From positions 1 through 64,000 of the forward strand of contig JAFTSQ010000012.1 of the NCBI GenBank assembly GCA_017467205.1: a DNA stretch of 64,000 nucleotides, given 5' to 3'. The stretch comes from Clostridia bacterium. GTDB taxonomy: Bacteria; Bacillota_A; Clostridia; Oscillospirales; CAG-272. The translations under genes were made by a program, and so were the position numbers. Below the pieces are notes generated by a model. It searched no databases. It had not been told where the DNA came from and saw nothing but the letters and a program-made list of their open reading frames with translations. This document shows, one piece after another, positions 7,772-16,493 of the stretch (its first letter is position 1; every line of letters begins with the position of its first letter).

Positions 7772-7866
7772 GGTTATATAGTGCCCGATATTACGGGCGG
7801 CTGTTTTCTGTCCCTTGGCGGACGGGATTTTTTATTTGTAATTTAACTTTTTAAGGAGATAAAAGA
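7772..7866 (+). promoter_or_regulatory. Short structured leader of ileS
   Basis: The leader contains a GCCCG/CGGGC hairpin (7783-7798) and a second small hairpin (GTCC/GGAC or TCCC/GGGA, 7810-7827) running into ATTTTTTATTT, which resembles a weak intrinsic terminator. It is too short for a T-box and shows no T-box sequence. The ribosome binding site AAGGAG (7853-7858) decides the GTG start at 7867. Confidence 0.4.
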
Positions 7867-10800
7867 GTGAGCGAGATCTACAAAAAGGTGTCAACGAGCC
7901 TTGGCTTCGTTGAGCGTGAGAAGCTTGTAAGAAAATTCTGGGAGGATAACTCCATCTTTGAAAAGAGTATGCTCTCCCGTCCGAAGAGCAATAGCTTTAC
8001 CTTCTACGAAGGACCGCCGACGGCTAACGGAAAGCCGCACATCGGCCACGTTCTTACCCGAGTTATAAAGGATATGATACCGAGATACCGCACGATGAAG
8101 GGTCAGCGCGTGCTTCGTAAGGCGGGCTGGGATACTCACGGTCTGCCGGTCGAGCTTGAGGTCGAAAAGAAGCTCGGAATAGACGGTAAGGATCAGATAG
8201 AAAGCTACGGCCTTGAGCCCTTTATTGCACATTGCAAGGAGTCGGTGTGGAACTATAAGGGAATGTGGGAGGACTTCTCCGGCACGGTAGGCTTCTGGGT
8301 GGATACCGACAATCCTTACGTCACCTACGATAATAACTTTATTGAGTCGGAGTGGTGGGCTCTTAAGCAGATTTGGGACAAGGGGCTCATTTACAAGGGC
8401 TTCAAGATAGTTCCGTACTGCCCCCGCTGCGGCACCCCCCTCTCATCGCACGAGGTAGCGCAGGGCTATAAGACGGTCAAGGAAAAGTCCGCCGTAGTTC
8501 GCTTTAAGTGCATAGATGAGGACGCATATTTCCTCGCCTGGACGACGACGCCCTGGACGCTCCCCTCGAACGTTGCCCTCTGCGTCAACCCCGATGAGAT
8601 TTACTGCAAGGTCAAGGCGGCTGACGGCTTCGTTTACTATATGGCGAAGGCGCTTCTTGACAAGGTTCTCGCCCCCCTTGCGACCGAGGACGCACCCGCA
8701 TACGAGATACTTTCCGAGATGCGCGGCGCGGAGCTTGAATATAAAAGGTACGAGCCTCTCTTTGCCTGCGCAGGTAAGAGTGCCGAAAAGCAGAAGAAGG
8801 CGGCTCATTTCATCACCTGCGACGGATACGTCACGATGTCCGACGGTACGGGTATCGTTCATATCGCGCCCGCCTTCGGTGAGGACGATAACAGGGTAGG
8901 AAAGAAGTACGAGCTTCCCTTCGTTCAGTTCGTTAACGCGAAGGGCGAGATGACCGAGGACACCGATTACGCGGGCGTTTTCGTCAAAAAGGCTGACCCG
9001 CTTATCCTCTCCGACCTCGACCGCGACGGCAAGCTCTTTGCCGCACCCAAGTTCGAGCACGATTATCCGCACTGCTGGAGATGCAATACCCCCCTTATCT
9101 ACTACGCTCGCGACACCTGGTTCATTAAGATGACCGCCGTGCGCGACAACCTCATAAGGAACAACAACACGGTAAATTGGATTCCCGAGAGCGTTGGTAA
9201 GGGTCGCTTCGGCGATTGGCTCTCGAACGTTCAGGACTGGGGACTTTCGAGAAATCGCTATTGGGGAACGCCCCTTAATATCTGGGAGTGCTCCTGCGGT
9301 CACCGCCATTCCGTCGGCTCTATCGAGGAGCTTCGCTCAATGTCGGACAACTGCCCCGAGAATATCGAGCTTCACCGCCCCTTCATTGACGCGGTCACGA
9401 TTAAGTGCTCCGAGTGCGGCGGCGAGATGAAGCGCGTCAGCGAGGTTATCGACTGCTGGTTTGACTCCGGCTCAATGCCGTTTGCGCAGTGGCATTATCC
9501 CTTTGAAAATAAGGAAATGTTCGATTCGCAGTTCCCCGCAGATTTCATCAGCGAGGGCGTCGACCAGACGCGCGGATGGTTCTATTCTCTTATGGCTATA
9601 TCCACCCTTATCTTTGATAAAGCACCCTACAAGAACGTCCTCGTTCTTGGCCACGTGCTTGATAAGGACGGTCAGAAGATGTCCAAATCCAAGGGCAACG
9701 CGGTTGATCCCTTCGAGGCGCTCGAGGAGTTCGGCGCGGACGCTATCCGCTGGTATTTCTATTCCAACTCTGCCCCCTGGCTTCCCAACAGATTCTATAA
9801 GGAAGCGGTTGTCGAGGGTCAGCGCAAGTTTATGGGAACGCTTTGGAATACCTACGCATTCTACGTTCTCTACGCGAATATCGACGGCTTTGACCCGACC
9901 AAGCACGCCTTTGACGAGGAAAGCCTCTCGGTAATGGATAAGTGGATTCTCTCCAAGCTCAACACCGCTGTAAAGAGTGTTGACGACTATCTTGCAAATT
10001 ACAAGATAACCGAGGCGACTCGCGTGCTTGAGGAGCTCGTTGACCAGCTTTCCAACTGGTACGTCCGCCGCAGCCGCGAAAGATTCTGGGTCAAGGATAT
10101 GCCCACCGATAAGGTGAACGCGTATATGACCCTCTACACCGCGCTCGTAACTCTTGCGAAAATCACAGCACCCTTCATTCCGTTTATGGCGGAGGAGATT
10201 TATCAGAATCTCGTTCGTTCTGTTGACACGGGTGCGCCCGAATCGGTTCACCTTTGCGATTATCCCGTAGCCGAGGAGGGAAGAATTGACTCGGCTCTTG
10301 AGGCTGATATGGACGAGGTTATCGACGTCGTCGTTCTCGGCAGAGCCTGCCGTAACGCCGCAAGCATCAAGAACCGCCAGCCTATCGCGAAGATGTACGT
10401 CAAGGCGGACGGTCGCCCGAGCGACAGCTTCATTACGGTTATAGCCGAGGAGCTGAACGTCAAGGAGGTCGAGTTTACCGACAGTGTTCGCGCCTTCACT
10501 ACGTATAGCTTCAAGCCCCAGCTTCGCACGCTCGGCCCGAAATACGGTAAGTATCTCGGTCAGATAAGAGAGAAGCTCTCTGCAATAGACGGCAACGCCG
10601 CTATGGATGAGCTTGAGTCGACGGGCACGCTCAACCTGCCCATTTCGGATATCACCGCCACTCTTACCAAAGAGGACCTTCTTATAGAAATGAGCAAGAC
10701 CGAGGGCTTTGAGTCGCTCTCCTCGGGTAACACTACCGTCGTTCTCGACAAACGTCTTACCCCCGCTCTTATTGAAGAGGGTAACGTGCGCGAGATAATC

Positions 10801-11025
10801 TCGAAGATTCAGACGATGAGAAAGGACTCCGGCTTCGAGGTAATGGACAGAATCAGGGTAGCCTTCCTTGGTAACGATACCATTGCGGAGATTGCAAAGC
10901 GCAACGAGGCTGAAATTATGGCGGACACGCTTGCGGATACTATCGCAGTCGGCGAAAGATTCAAGTTCGAGAAGGAATGGAACATCAACGGCGAGAAGGT
11001 CGTCCTCTCGGTAGAAAAGGTATAA
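7867..11025 (+). CDS. ileS: Isoleucyl-tRNA synthetase
   Basis: 1052 residues from a GTG start with AAGGAG eight nucleotides upstream. It charges tRNA-Ile with isoleucine in the cytosol. The class I signatures are HIGH (58-61, in GKPHIGHV) and KMSKS (604-608, in DGQKMSKSKGN). The CP1 editing domain follows the first half of the Rossmann fold, with TWTTPWTLPSN-type motifs near 220-232. Two Cys pairs (CPRCG near 185 and CSECGG near 518) suggest zinc knuckles. GWDTHGLPVELEVEKKLG and the lack of the C-terminal zinc finger typical of the E. coli type suggest the type 2 (eukaryote-like, often mupirocin-tolerant) class; this subclass call is inference. Confidence 0.96.
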   Translation: MSEIYKKVSTSLGFVEREKLVRKFWEDNSIFEKSMLSRPKSNSFTFYEGPPTANGKPHIGHVLTRVIKDMIPRYRTMKGQRVLRKAGWDTHGLPVELEVEKKLGIDGKDQIESYGLEPFIAHCKESVWNYKGMWEDFSGTVGFWVDTDNPYVTYDNNFIESEWWALKQIWDKGLIYKGFKIVPYCPRCGTPLSSHEVAQGYKTVKEKSAVVRFKCIDEDAYFLAWTTTPWTLPSNVALCVNPDEIYCKVKAADGFVYYMAKALLDKVLAPLATEDAPAYEILSEMRGAELEYKRYEPLFACAGKSAEKQKKAAHFITCDGYVTMSDGTGIVHIAPAFGEDDNRVGKKYELPFVQFVNAKGEMTEDTDYAGVFVKKADPLILSDLDRDGKLFAAPKFEHDYPHCWRCNTPLIYYARDTWFIKMTAVRDNLIRNNNTVNWIPESVGKGRFGDWLSNVQDWGLSRNRYWGTPLNIWECSCGHRHSVGSIEELRSMSDNCPENIELHRPFIDAVTIKCSECGGEMKRVSEVIDCWFDSGSMPFAQWHYPFENKEMFDSQFPADFISEGVDQTRGWFYSLMAISTLIFDKAPYKNVLVLGHVLDKDGQKMSKSKGNAVDPFEALEEFGADAIRWYFYSNSAPWLPNRFYKEAVVEGQRKFMGTLWNTYAFYVLYANIDGFDPTKHAFDEESLSVMDKWILSKLNTAVKSVDDYLANYKITEATRVLEELVDQLSNWYVRRSRERFWVKDMPTDKVNAYMTLYTALVTLAKITAPFIPFMAEEIYQNLVRSVDTGAPESVHLCDYPVAEEGRIDSALEADMDEVIDVVVLGRACRNAASIKNRQPIAKMYVKADGRPSDSFITVIAEELNVKEVEFTDSVRAFTTYSFKPQLRTLGPKYGKYLGQIREKLSAIDGNAAMDELESTGTLNLPISDITATLTKEDLLIEMSKTEGFESLSSGNTTVVLDKRLTPALIEEGNVREIISKIQTMRKDSGFEVMDRIRVAFLGNDTIAEIAKRNEAEIMADTLADTIAVGERFKFEKEWNINGEKVVLSVEKV

Positions 11026-11036
11026 AAATCAGCACG

Positions 11037-11195
11037 GGGCGGGCGCATTTGGGCGCAAGCGAAAATGACTAAAAAGGACGGAAAAGCTCCAAAATCAACA
11101 AAGCGCAGAGAATATGCGTTATAAGGTTGAATTTCTGCGAATTTCTCCAAAAAAATAAAGTCATTTTCTATTCGCTCTCAAATCCCCCTACCCCC
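11037..11195 (+). repeat. Intergenic repeat family B, copy 1 (about 155 nt)
   Basis: This segment matches, in opposite orientation, 16339-16489. Shared blocks in order are GCATTTGGGCG, GAAAATGAC, AAGGTTGAA...TTCTGCGAATTTCTCC, GTCATTTTCTA and TCGCTC.CAAATCC. GAAAATGAC and GTCATTTTC are inverted repeats, so each copy can fold as a long hairpin. It fills the gap between ileS and the AraC gene. Confidence 0.8.
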
Positions 11196-11223
11196 GGAAA
11201 ACCGCCACTTTAGAGGAATTGAT

Positions 11224-12072
11224 ATGAGAAACGAAAACGTGCGCAGACTTCTGCCCGACGTTCCCGCGTATGCATCACAGCAGGGAACGCAAAAGTTAGG
11301 TCTTGTCGCCGAGCTTCATTATCACGACGAAATAGAATTGCTCGCCATACATTCGGGCGAGTTCCTTTGCACTGCGGAGGGCGTTGAATACCGCGCCAAA
11401 GCAGGCGAGGTAATTTTCATAAACTCGAGGATTCCGCACTCGACCGCCTGCGACACACCGGGCACGAGGATAGGGCTTTTGCAGATACTTCACAGCCCCT
11501 TTATCGGCGGCGACGAGCCGCGCACCATTCGCTATTCGGTGCGCCTTATGGGCAGAGCATTCTCGCCTGTCAAGGTGGTTGCGGACAAGGAGTTTTTCCT
11601 CGCGGTAACCGGCGCTATCGACGAGCTGCGGTCAAAGAGGCACGCCTGCGAGGCGTTCGCAAAGGCGCATATTTATAAGATACTCGGCACGCTCATTCGT
11701 GACGGCTGCCTTGCCGACGAAAAGGAGATATATCTCAACAGCGAGGTGCAGAAGGTGCTACCCGTGTTGACTTATCTCAACGAAAACTACGCCGAGGGTC
11801 TGACTCTCGACGAGGCGAGCGCGCTTCTTAATTTTGATAAGAGCTATTTCTGCCGCATCTTCAGGCGCGCTATCGGCGCGACCTTCACCGAGTACCTAAA
11901 CTTCGTCAGAATATGTAAGGCGGAAAAGCTGCTCTCGAAGACCGACAAGAGCGTTATCGAGATATCCGAGGCAGTCGGATTCTCCTCGGTTTCCTATTTC
12001 AACCGCGTCTTCAGAAAATATTGCAGCTCCACTCCCCGCGAGTACAGAATGGCAAAATACTGTAATATGTAA
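11224..12072 (+). CDS. AraC family transcriptional regulator with cupin sensor domain
   Basis: 282 residues; AGAGGAATTGAT precedes the ATG. The N-terminal half is a cupin-type ligand-binding domain: HYHDEIELLAI (about 37-47) followed by GEVIFINSRIPHST. The C-terminal hundred residues are the AraC double helix-turn-helix, including LDEASALLNFDKSYFCRIFR and the second helix pair ending ISEAVGFSSVSYFNRVFRKY, the usual family signature. Such proteins control sugar or metabolite genes. No adjacent target gene is obvious; the next gene is on its own promoter. It resembles the regulator at 59995 in organisation. Confidence 0.88.
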   Translation: MRNENVRRLLPDVPAYASQQGTQKLGLVAELHYHDEIELLAIHSGEFLCTAEGVEYRAKAGEVIFINSRIPHSTACDTPGTRIGLLQILHSPFIGGDEPRTIRYSVRLMGRAFSPVKVVADKEFFLAVTGAIDELRSKRHACEAFAKAHIYKILGTLIRDGCLADEKEIYLNSEVQKVLPVLTYLNENYAEGLTLDEASALLNFDKSYFCRIFRRAIGATFTEYLNFVRICKAEKLLSKTDKSVIEISEAVGFSSVSYFNRVFRKYCSSTPREYRMAKYCNM

Positions 12073-12092
12073 AAATTATACTTTGAGCGAAA

Positions 12093-12139
12093 AAGAGCAA
12101 GCATGCAAGACGAAAATCTTGCCTGTCTGCTCTTTTTTT
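12093..12139 (+). terminator. Terminator of the AraC gene
   Basis: AAAGAGCAAGCATGCAAGA pairs imperfectly with TCTTGCCTGTCTGCTC and is followed by TTTTTTT. Confidence 0.8.
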
Positions 12140-12149
12140 CGTAAAAGAG

Positions 12150-12178
12150 TTTACAACTTTCGTAAAATGTGCTAAAAT
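12150..12178 (+). promoter_or_regulatory. Promoter of the flavin reductase-like gene
   Basis: TTTACA (12150-12155), a 17-nt spacer and TAAAAT (12173-12178), 28 nt before the start codon. Confidence 0.7.
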
Positions 12179-12206
12179 GATATTAAGTTCTATAAAGGAG
12201 ATTTTT

Positions 12207-12821
12207 ATGGCAAGAACAAATCTTTCGCCGGGGACGCTTATCGCGCCTATCCCTGCCGTTATGGTGAGCGTTGGCGATATGGAAAACTCGAATATAATCA
12301 CGGTTGCTTGGACGGGTATACTCTCCACCCACCCGGCGCGCGCCTACATTTCGGTGCGCCCGAGCCGCCATTCCTACGGAATTCTCAAGGAGCGCGGCGA
12401 GTTCGTTATAAATCTGACAACCAAAAAGCTTGCAAAGGCTACCGACTTTACGGGCATTTACACCGGCGCAAAGGTGGATAAGTTTGCAAAGCTCGGACTC
12501 ACGAAGGTAGAGAGTAAATGCGTCAGCGCACCGACTATTGCCGAGTGCCCGCTCTCACTCGAATGCCGCGTTTGCGAGGTTATACCGATGGGAACGCACG
12601 ATGTTTTTATTGCGGATATCGTGAGCGTTTCCTGCGACGAAAAAATTATGGATAAGGACGGCAAAATCTGCCTTCATCGCGCAGGGCTTATGGCGTATGC
12701 GCACGGCGAGTATTTCGCCCTTGGCGAAAGCCTCGGTAAATTCGGCTTCAGTGCCACCAAGAAAAGAAAAGCGCCCCCGAAGAAGAGTGGCGGCGGAAAG
12801 GCAGGCAAGGCGGACGCGTAA
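12207..12821 (+). CDS. Flavin reductase-like FMN-binding split-barrel protein
   Basis: 204 residues from the ATG at 12207, chosen because AAAGGAG lies seven bases upstream; an upstream in-frame ATG has none. The core is the flavin reductase-like split barrel: NIITVAWTGILSTHPARAYISVRPSRHSY carries the FMN-binding strand and loop, followed by FVINLTTKKLAKATDFTG. These proteins bind FMN and either reduce free flavin or serve as small redox proteins. A Lys/Gly-rich tail (from about 185, KKRKAPPKKSGGGKAGK) is added after the domain and may bind nucleic acid or simply be disordered. The next gene begins 15 nt later and may be cotranscribed. Confidence 0.85.
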   Translation: MARTNLSPGTLIAPIPAVMVSVGDMENSNIITVAWTGILSTHPARAYISVRPSRHSYGILKERGEFVINLTTKKLAKATDFTGIYTGAKVDKFAKLGLTKVESKCVSAPTIAECPLSLECRVCEVIPMGTHDVFIADIVSVSCDEKIMDKDGKICLHRAGLMAYAHGEYFALGESLGKFGFSATKKRKAPPKKSGGGKAGKADA

Positions 12822-12836
12822 GACGCTCTCTGGAAT

Positions 12837-13238
12837 ATGAAAGAAGAAAGAAACGAATACACAAAAAACAGGATTCTCTCACTTATTGAGGCGGAATTTG
12901 AAAGCGACGTCGCCTTTGAGCGCGCTATGGGCATACCCGACAAGACGGTCAATAACTGGCGCCGCGGTCGCTCCTCCTCGTTTATGAGGATGCTCCCCGA
13001 AATAGCCGCGCGCTTTCGCGTTACGGTATCCGACCTTCTCAACGTGCCGATAGGCTCGGACACCTCCGAGCTCTCCGAGGAGGAAAAGCACCTCGTTCAC
13101 CTCTACCGCCGCTCGCGTACGCTCCCCGAGGCGCAACGCGCCGCATTGCGCAAGACGCTCGAATCGGTGGTGCTGATGTACCTTGAGCTCGCAGGCGAGC
13201 GCGGAACAACAAGAAGAAAGAGAGTAGGGAAGGTTTGA
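12837..13238 (+). CDS. Small helix-turn-helix protein
   Basis: 133 residues. The first 65 form a Cro/C1-like helix-turn-helix: FERAMGIPDKTVNNWRRGRS is the turn and recognition helix, followed by LPEIAARFRVTVSDLL. The C-terminal half (SEEEKHLVHLYRRSRTLPEAQR and a following helix) is the kind of short oligomerisation tail seen in Clostridial XRE regulators. The ribosome binding site is weak, consistent with translational coupling to the preceding gene. Its target is unknown. The stop codon lies inside a perfect 8-bp hairpin (13234-13253). Confidence 0.75.
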   Translation: MKEERNEYTKNRILSLIEAEFESDVAFERAMGIPDKTVNNWRRGRSSSFMRMLPEIAARFRVTVSDLLNVPIGSDTSELSEEEKHLVHLYRRSRTLPEAQRAALRKTLESVVLMYLELAGERGTTRRKRVGKV

Positions 13239-13256
13239 AAATAAATTTTCAAACTC

Positions 13257-13323
13257 GTCGTTTGTGTCTTTCGTTCCGTAAGGGATGGAACGAATTTCCT
13301 TGCGGAAACCGAAGACAAACGAC
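13257..13323 (+). other. Long imperfect hairpin ahead of the isomerase gene
   Basis: GTCGTTTGTGTCTTTCG (13257-13273) pairs with CCGAAGACAAACGAC (13309-13323), and CCGTAAGG pairs with CCTTGCGG inside it. No T run follows, so it is not a standard terminator. It sits in the untranslated region between the HTH gene and the isomerase-like gene. Confidence 0.55.
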
Positions 13324-13350
13324 CGCACTAAAAAAGGAATGGTTAAAAAT

Positions 13351-14211
13351 ATGAGAATTTCAACGCTTACCCACCCGATAGAGATGCGCGTCGGTCATGT
13401 GGAGGCAATAAAGCTTATTGCAGAGGCGGGCTTTGAGGCAATTGACTACACGATGTTAAGCCCGACCCACCCGGTCTTCACAGCCGAGCGCGATAAAATA
13501 GTCCGCGAGCTGAAGGAGACTGCCGACTCATACGGCATACCCTTCAATCAGGCGCATTCCTTAAACCCAAGCTGGCGCTACGGCGTCGACGAGGCGGAAA
13601 ACCTTAACCGCAAAAGGTGCGTGCTCGACTCTGTCGAGATAGCGGCGGAGCTCGGCGCGAAGAATATAATCGTTCACCCGATAGCTATGCCCGAGAAAAC
13701 GCGCGCGGAGCAAAAGGAATTCAACCTTGATTTCTATGCAGACGTACTTGAGCGCGCCTCAAGCGTTGGTATCACGGTGGCTGTTGAGAATATGTGGGGC
13801 AGGCATCGCGACAGAGCCGATATGATAGTTCCGAACGTTTGCTCAACGGCGGAGGAGATGTGCGACTATATCGACTCGCTCGATTCGCCCTACGTCACCG
13901 CCTGCCTCGACCTCGGTCACGCAGGCCTCGTCGGAGAGCGCGCGGACGCAATGATACGCACGCTTGGGGAGCGCCTCGGCGCGCTCCATATCCACGACAA
14001 CGACTTTTTAGAGGACTTACATACCTTCCCGTACTTCGGCAAAATGAATTTCCCGCTCATTATCGAAGCGCTCCGCGAGGTTGGCTACGCGGGTGATATC
14101 ACCTTCGAGCCGAGTGTTATTTTCGAGCGGATACCGACCGACCTGTTTGGTGCGGCGCTTCGCTTTTTGAAGGAAATAGGCGAGCATCTTCGCCGTGAAC
14201 TGACAAAATAG
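13351..14211 (+). CDS. Sugar phosphate isomerase/epimerase family protein (TIM barrel)
   Basis: 286 residues from the ATG at 13351; AAGGAATGG lies upstream, and the ATG at 13339 inside that stretch is a less likely alternative. The sequence fits the xylose isomerase-like (AP endonuclease family 2) TIM barrel: AAELGAKNIIVHP, ITVAVENMWG (Glu metal ligand), VTACLDLGHAGL (Asp and His), LHIHDND (two His) and DITFEPS (Glu). These residues form the divalent metal site of sugar isomerases and epimerases such as hydroxypyruvate isomerase and tagatose epimerase. The exact substrate is not indicated. A zinc ribbon gene follows 13 nt later. Confidence 0.85.
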   Translation: MRISTLTHPIEMRVGHVEAIKLIAEAGFEAIDYTMLSPTHPVFTAERDKIVRELKETADSYGIPFNQAHSLNPSWRYGVDEAENLNRKRCVLDSVEIAAELGAKNIIVHPIAMPEKTRAEQKEFNLDFYADVLERASSVGITVAVENMWGRHRDRADMIVPNVCSTAEEMCDYIDSLDSPYVTACLDLGHAGLVGERADAMIRTLGERLGALHIHDNDFLEDLHTFPYFGKMNFPLIIEALREVGYAGDITFEPSVIFERIPTDLFGAALRFLKEIGEHLRRELTK

Positions 14212-14224
14212 GAAGGTGATTAAA

Positions 14225-14446
14225 ATGAAAAATTCAAATACTTGCCCGAAATGTAAAAGTGGCGATATAGTGCGCTTTGACGGCTACGCAGGCCCGTACG
14301 GCGCAGGCAATAACCTTATGGTCGGCTCGACTATCTTCTCCGCGGTGAACGTCAACCGTTACGTTTGCTGCAGCTGCGGCTTTACGGAGGAATGGATAGA
14401 TGCGGAGGATCTCGAAAAGGTAAAGAGCAGCCGCAAGGCTCGGTAG
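14225..14446 (+). CDS. Small zinc ribbon protein
   Basis: 73 residues from the ATG at 14225; GGAAGGTG lies six bases upstream. Two Cys pairs, CPKC near the N-terminus (7-10) and CCSC in the middle, form a zinc ribbon that encloses about 35 residues of Gly-rich sequence. The rest is an acidic then basic tail (EEWIDAEDLEKVKSSRKAR). Proteins of this shape are widespread and uncharacterised in Clostridia. It is probably cotranscribed with the isomerase-like gene. A GC-rich hairpin (14463-14504) with no clean T run follows. Confidence 0.7.
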   Translation: MKNSNTCPKCKSGDIVRFDGYAGPYGAGNNLMVGSTIFSAVNVNRYVCCSCGFTEEWIDAEDLEKVKSSRKAR

Positions 14447-14520
14447 CTCGGTATATTCGCAAGGCAAAATACCCCCCGTTTTTTGACACGGGGGTAGCTT
14501 TGCCAACCATACAAAAACAA

Positions 14521-14555
14521 ATAGGGCAGAGAATTTTCAAAAATTCTCTGCCCTA
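14521..14555 (-). terminator. Terminator of fhs
   Basis: AGGGCAGAGAATTTT and AAAATTCTCTGCCCT form a 15-bp perfect stem with a 3-nt loop. On the minus strand it is followed by ATTTGTTTTTG, about 40 nt past the fhs stop. It may also stop plus-strand transcription. Confidence 0.82.
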
Positions 14556-14592
14556 AAGCTTTGGCGAAAGCCTGTGCTGTTTGGTTTATAGA

Positions 14593-16269
14593 TTAGAAGA
14601 GACCGATGATCTTTCCCGACTCGTCGACGTCGATACGCTCGGCGGCGGGGGATTTGGGAAGACCGGGCATTGTGAGTATGTCGCCCGTCTGCACCACTAT
14701 AAAGCCGGCTCCTGCCGCGAGCTTAACGTTTCTTACGGTTATCGAGAAGCCGCTTGGTGCGCCGAGCTTGGTAGGGTCGTCGGAGAAGCTGTACTGCGTT
14801 TTCGCCATACAGATAGGAAGATTTCCGTAGCCGAGGGCGACTATCGTGTCTATCTGCTTCTTTGCCGCAGGGGTAATAATAACGCCACTGCCGCCGTAGA
14901 CCCTTTCGGTGATGCTCTTTATCTTGTCTTCAACGGTTGCGTCGAGCTCGTAGGAGAAGGTGAAGTGCGGCTTATCCTCCTCGCAAAGACGGACGACCTC
15001 GCGCGCGAGCTCAATACCGCCGGCACCGCCCTTTGCCCATACATCAGAGAGGACGACGTTAACGCCGAGCTTTTTGCACTCGCCGATAATACTGTCAACC
15101 TCGGCGTCGGTATCCGTGGGGAATCTGTTGACCGCAACGACGCAGGGAAGACCGAAGGTGTTTTTAATATTGGAAACGTGGCGAAGAAGGTTGGGAATAC
15201 CCTTGCCGAGCGCCTCGAGGTTTTCCTCACCGAGCGCGGTTTTGGGAACGCCGCCGTGCATCTTTAGCGCGCGGATAGTTGCAACCACAACAACTGCCGA
15301 GGGGGTAAGACCTGCCATGCGGCACTTGATATCAAGGAACTTTTCAGCACCGAGGTCAGCGCCGAAGCCTGCCTCGGTTATGGTGTAGTCACCCATCTTG
15401 AGCGCGAGCTTGGTTGCAATTACAGAGTTGCAGCCGTGAGTGATATTCGCGAACGGTCCGCCGTGAACGAAGGCGGGCGTGCCCTCAAGAGTCTGAACGA
15501 GGTTGGGCTTCAGCGCGTCCTTAAGAAGCGCGGTCATAGCGCCTGCCGCCTTGAGATCGCCTGCGGTTACGGGGCGGTCGTCGTAGGTGTAGCCGACTAT
15601 GATGTTCGAGAGTCTTTCCTTGAGGTCGGCTATCGAATTTGCGAGGCAGAGAATAGCCATAACCTCGCTTGCGACGGTGATGTCAAAGCCGTCCTCGCGC
15701 GGAACACCGTTTGCCTTGCCGCCAAGTCCGTCAACGACGAAGCGGAGCTGACGGTCGTTCATATCAACGCATCTTTTCCAGGTTATCTTACGAACGTCTA
15801 TACCGAGGGAGTTGCCCTGCTGGATATGGTTGTCGAGCATTGCGGCGAGCAGGTTGTTTGCCGCGCCTATTGCGTGGAAGTCACCTGTGAAATGAAGGTT
15901 AATGTCCTCCATCGGCACGACCTGCGCATATCCGCCGCCTGCCGCACCGCCCTTAACTCCGAAGACCGGGCCGAGCGAGGGCTCGCGGAGGGCTACGACG
16001 GTGTCCTTGCCTATCCGCCTAAGACCGTCGGCAAGACCGATAGTAGTCGTGGTCTTGCCCTCTCCTGCGGGAGTGGGGGTTATTGCCGTGACGAGAACGA
16101 GCTTTCCGTCCTCTCTCTTCGTTTCTGAAAGGAGTGAAAGGTCTATCTTCGCTTTGTATTTGCCGTACTGCTCGACGAACGCATCGTCAACGTGAGCTGT
16201 CTTGGCAATCTCGCCTATCGGCTTCATATTACAGCTTTGCGCAATTTCTATATCCGATTTGTATCCCAT
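14593..16269 (-). CDS. fhs: Formate-tetrahydrofolate ligase
   Basis: 558 residues, the standard length, from an ATG preceded by AGGAAAGGAAAACAGGAAA. The enzyme joins formate to tetrahydrofolate using ATP, giving 10-formyl-THF in the cytosol. The ATP-binding loop [13 protein letters not shown] lies at about 67-79; [25 protein letters not shown] and FTGDFHAI blocks follow, typical of the family. It lies 224 nt downstream of purL on the same strand. 10-formyl-THF is the formyl donor for PurN and PurH, so the link to the purine operon is functional. A repeat element sits in the gap, and whether fhs has its own promoter is unclear. Confidence 0.97.
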   Translation of the reverse strand: MGYKSDIEIAQSCNMKPIGEIAKTAHVDDAFVEQYGKYKAKIDLSLLSETKREDGKLVLVTAITPTPAGEGKTTTTIGLADGLRRIGKDTVVALREPSLGPVFGVKGGAAGGGYAQVVPMEDINLHFTGDFHAIGAANNLLAAMLDNHIQQGNSLGIDVRKITWKRCVDMNDRQLRFVVDGLGGKANGVPREDGFDITVASEVMAILCLANSIADLKERLSNIIVGYTYDDRPVTAGDLKAAGAMTALLKDALKPNLVQTLEGTPAFVHGGPFANITHGCNSVIATKLALKMGDYTITEAGFGADLGAEKFLDIKCRMAGLTPSAVVVVATIRALKMHGGVPKTALGEENLEALGKGIPNLLRHVSNIKNTFGLPCVVAVNRFPTDTDAEVDSIIGECKKLGVNVVLSDVWAKGGAGGIELAREVVRLCEEDKPHFTFSYELDATVEDKIKSITERVYGGSGVIITPAAKKQIDTIVALGYGNLPICMAKTQYSFSDDPTKLGAPSGFSITVRNVKLAAGAGFIVVQTGDILTMPGLPKSPAAERIDVDESGKIIGLF

Positions 16270-16338
16270 TTTCCTGTTTTCCTTTCCTGTGAGGGCGGCT
16301 CAAGTTGAAAAGCTCGAGCTGCCCTTATATTTTACCTA

Positions 16339-16489
16339 GGGATAGGTGGATTTGTGAGCGATTAGAAAATGACTTTTAATTCAATGGAGAAATTCGCAGA
16401 ATTTCAACCTTTATTGTGAATTTTAGCTCATTTATAATTTTTTGAGCCTCTTTCTTGTCATTTTCGGTTACGCCCAAATGCACCGGCCC
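16339..16489 (-). repeat. Intergenic repeat family B, copy 2
   Basis: Reverse-complement copy of 11037-11195. Its centre reads GAAATTCTGCGAATTTC on the minus strand, a near-perfect palindrome. It occupies most of the gap between purL and fhs and so would be transcribed if the purine operon reads through. Confidence 0.8.
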
Positions 16490-16493
16490 TTTT

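Noticed and set aside
7737..7866. T-box leader of ileS
   Set aside because: The transcript leader is only about 95 nt and lacks the T-box sequence and specifier hairpin.
14463..14504. Second terminator after the zinc ribbon gene
   Set aside because: The stem is strong (GGCAAA.ACCCCC with GGGGGTAGCTTTGCC) but no T run follows on either strand, so it is left as a hairpin only.
15436..16128. Long open frame (230 codons) on the plus strand opposite fhs
   Set aside because: It is antisense to a clearly conserved gene, has no ribosome binding site and no recognisable sequence. GC-rich third codon positions open such frames opposite many genes here, for example opposite purL (16455-17786), copA (39683-41098) and the Gfo/Idh gene (61738-62814).
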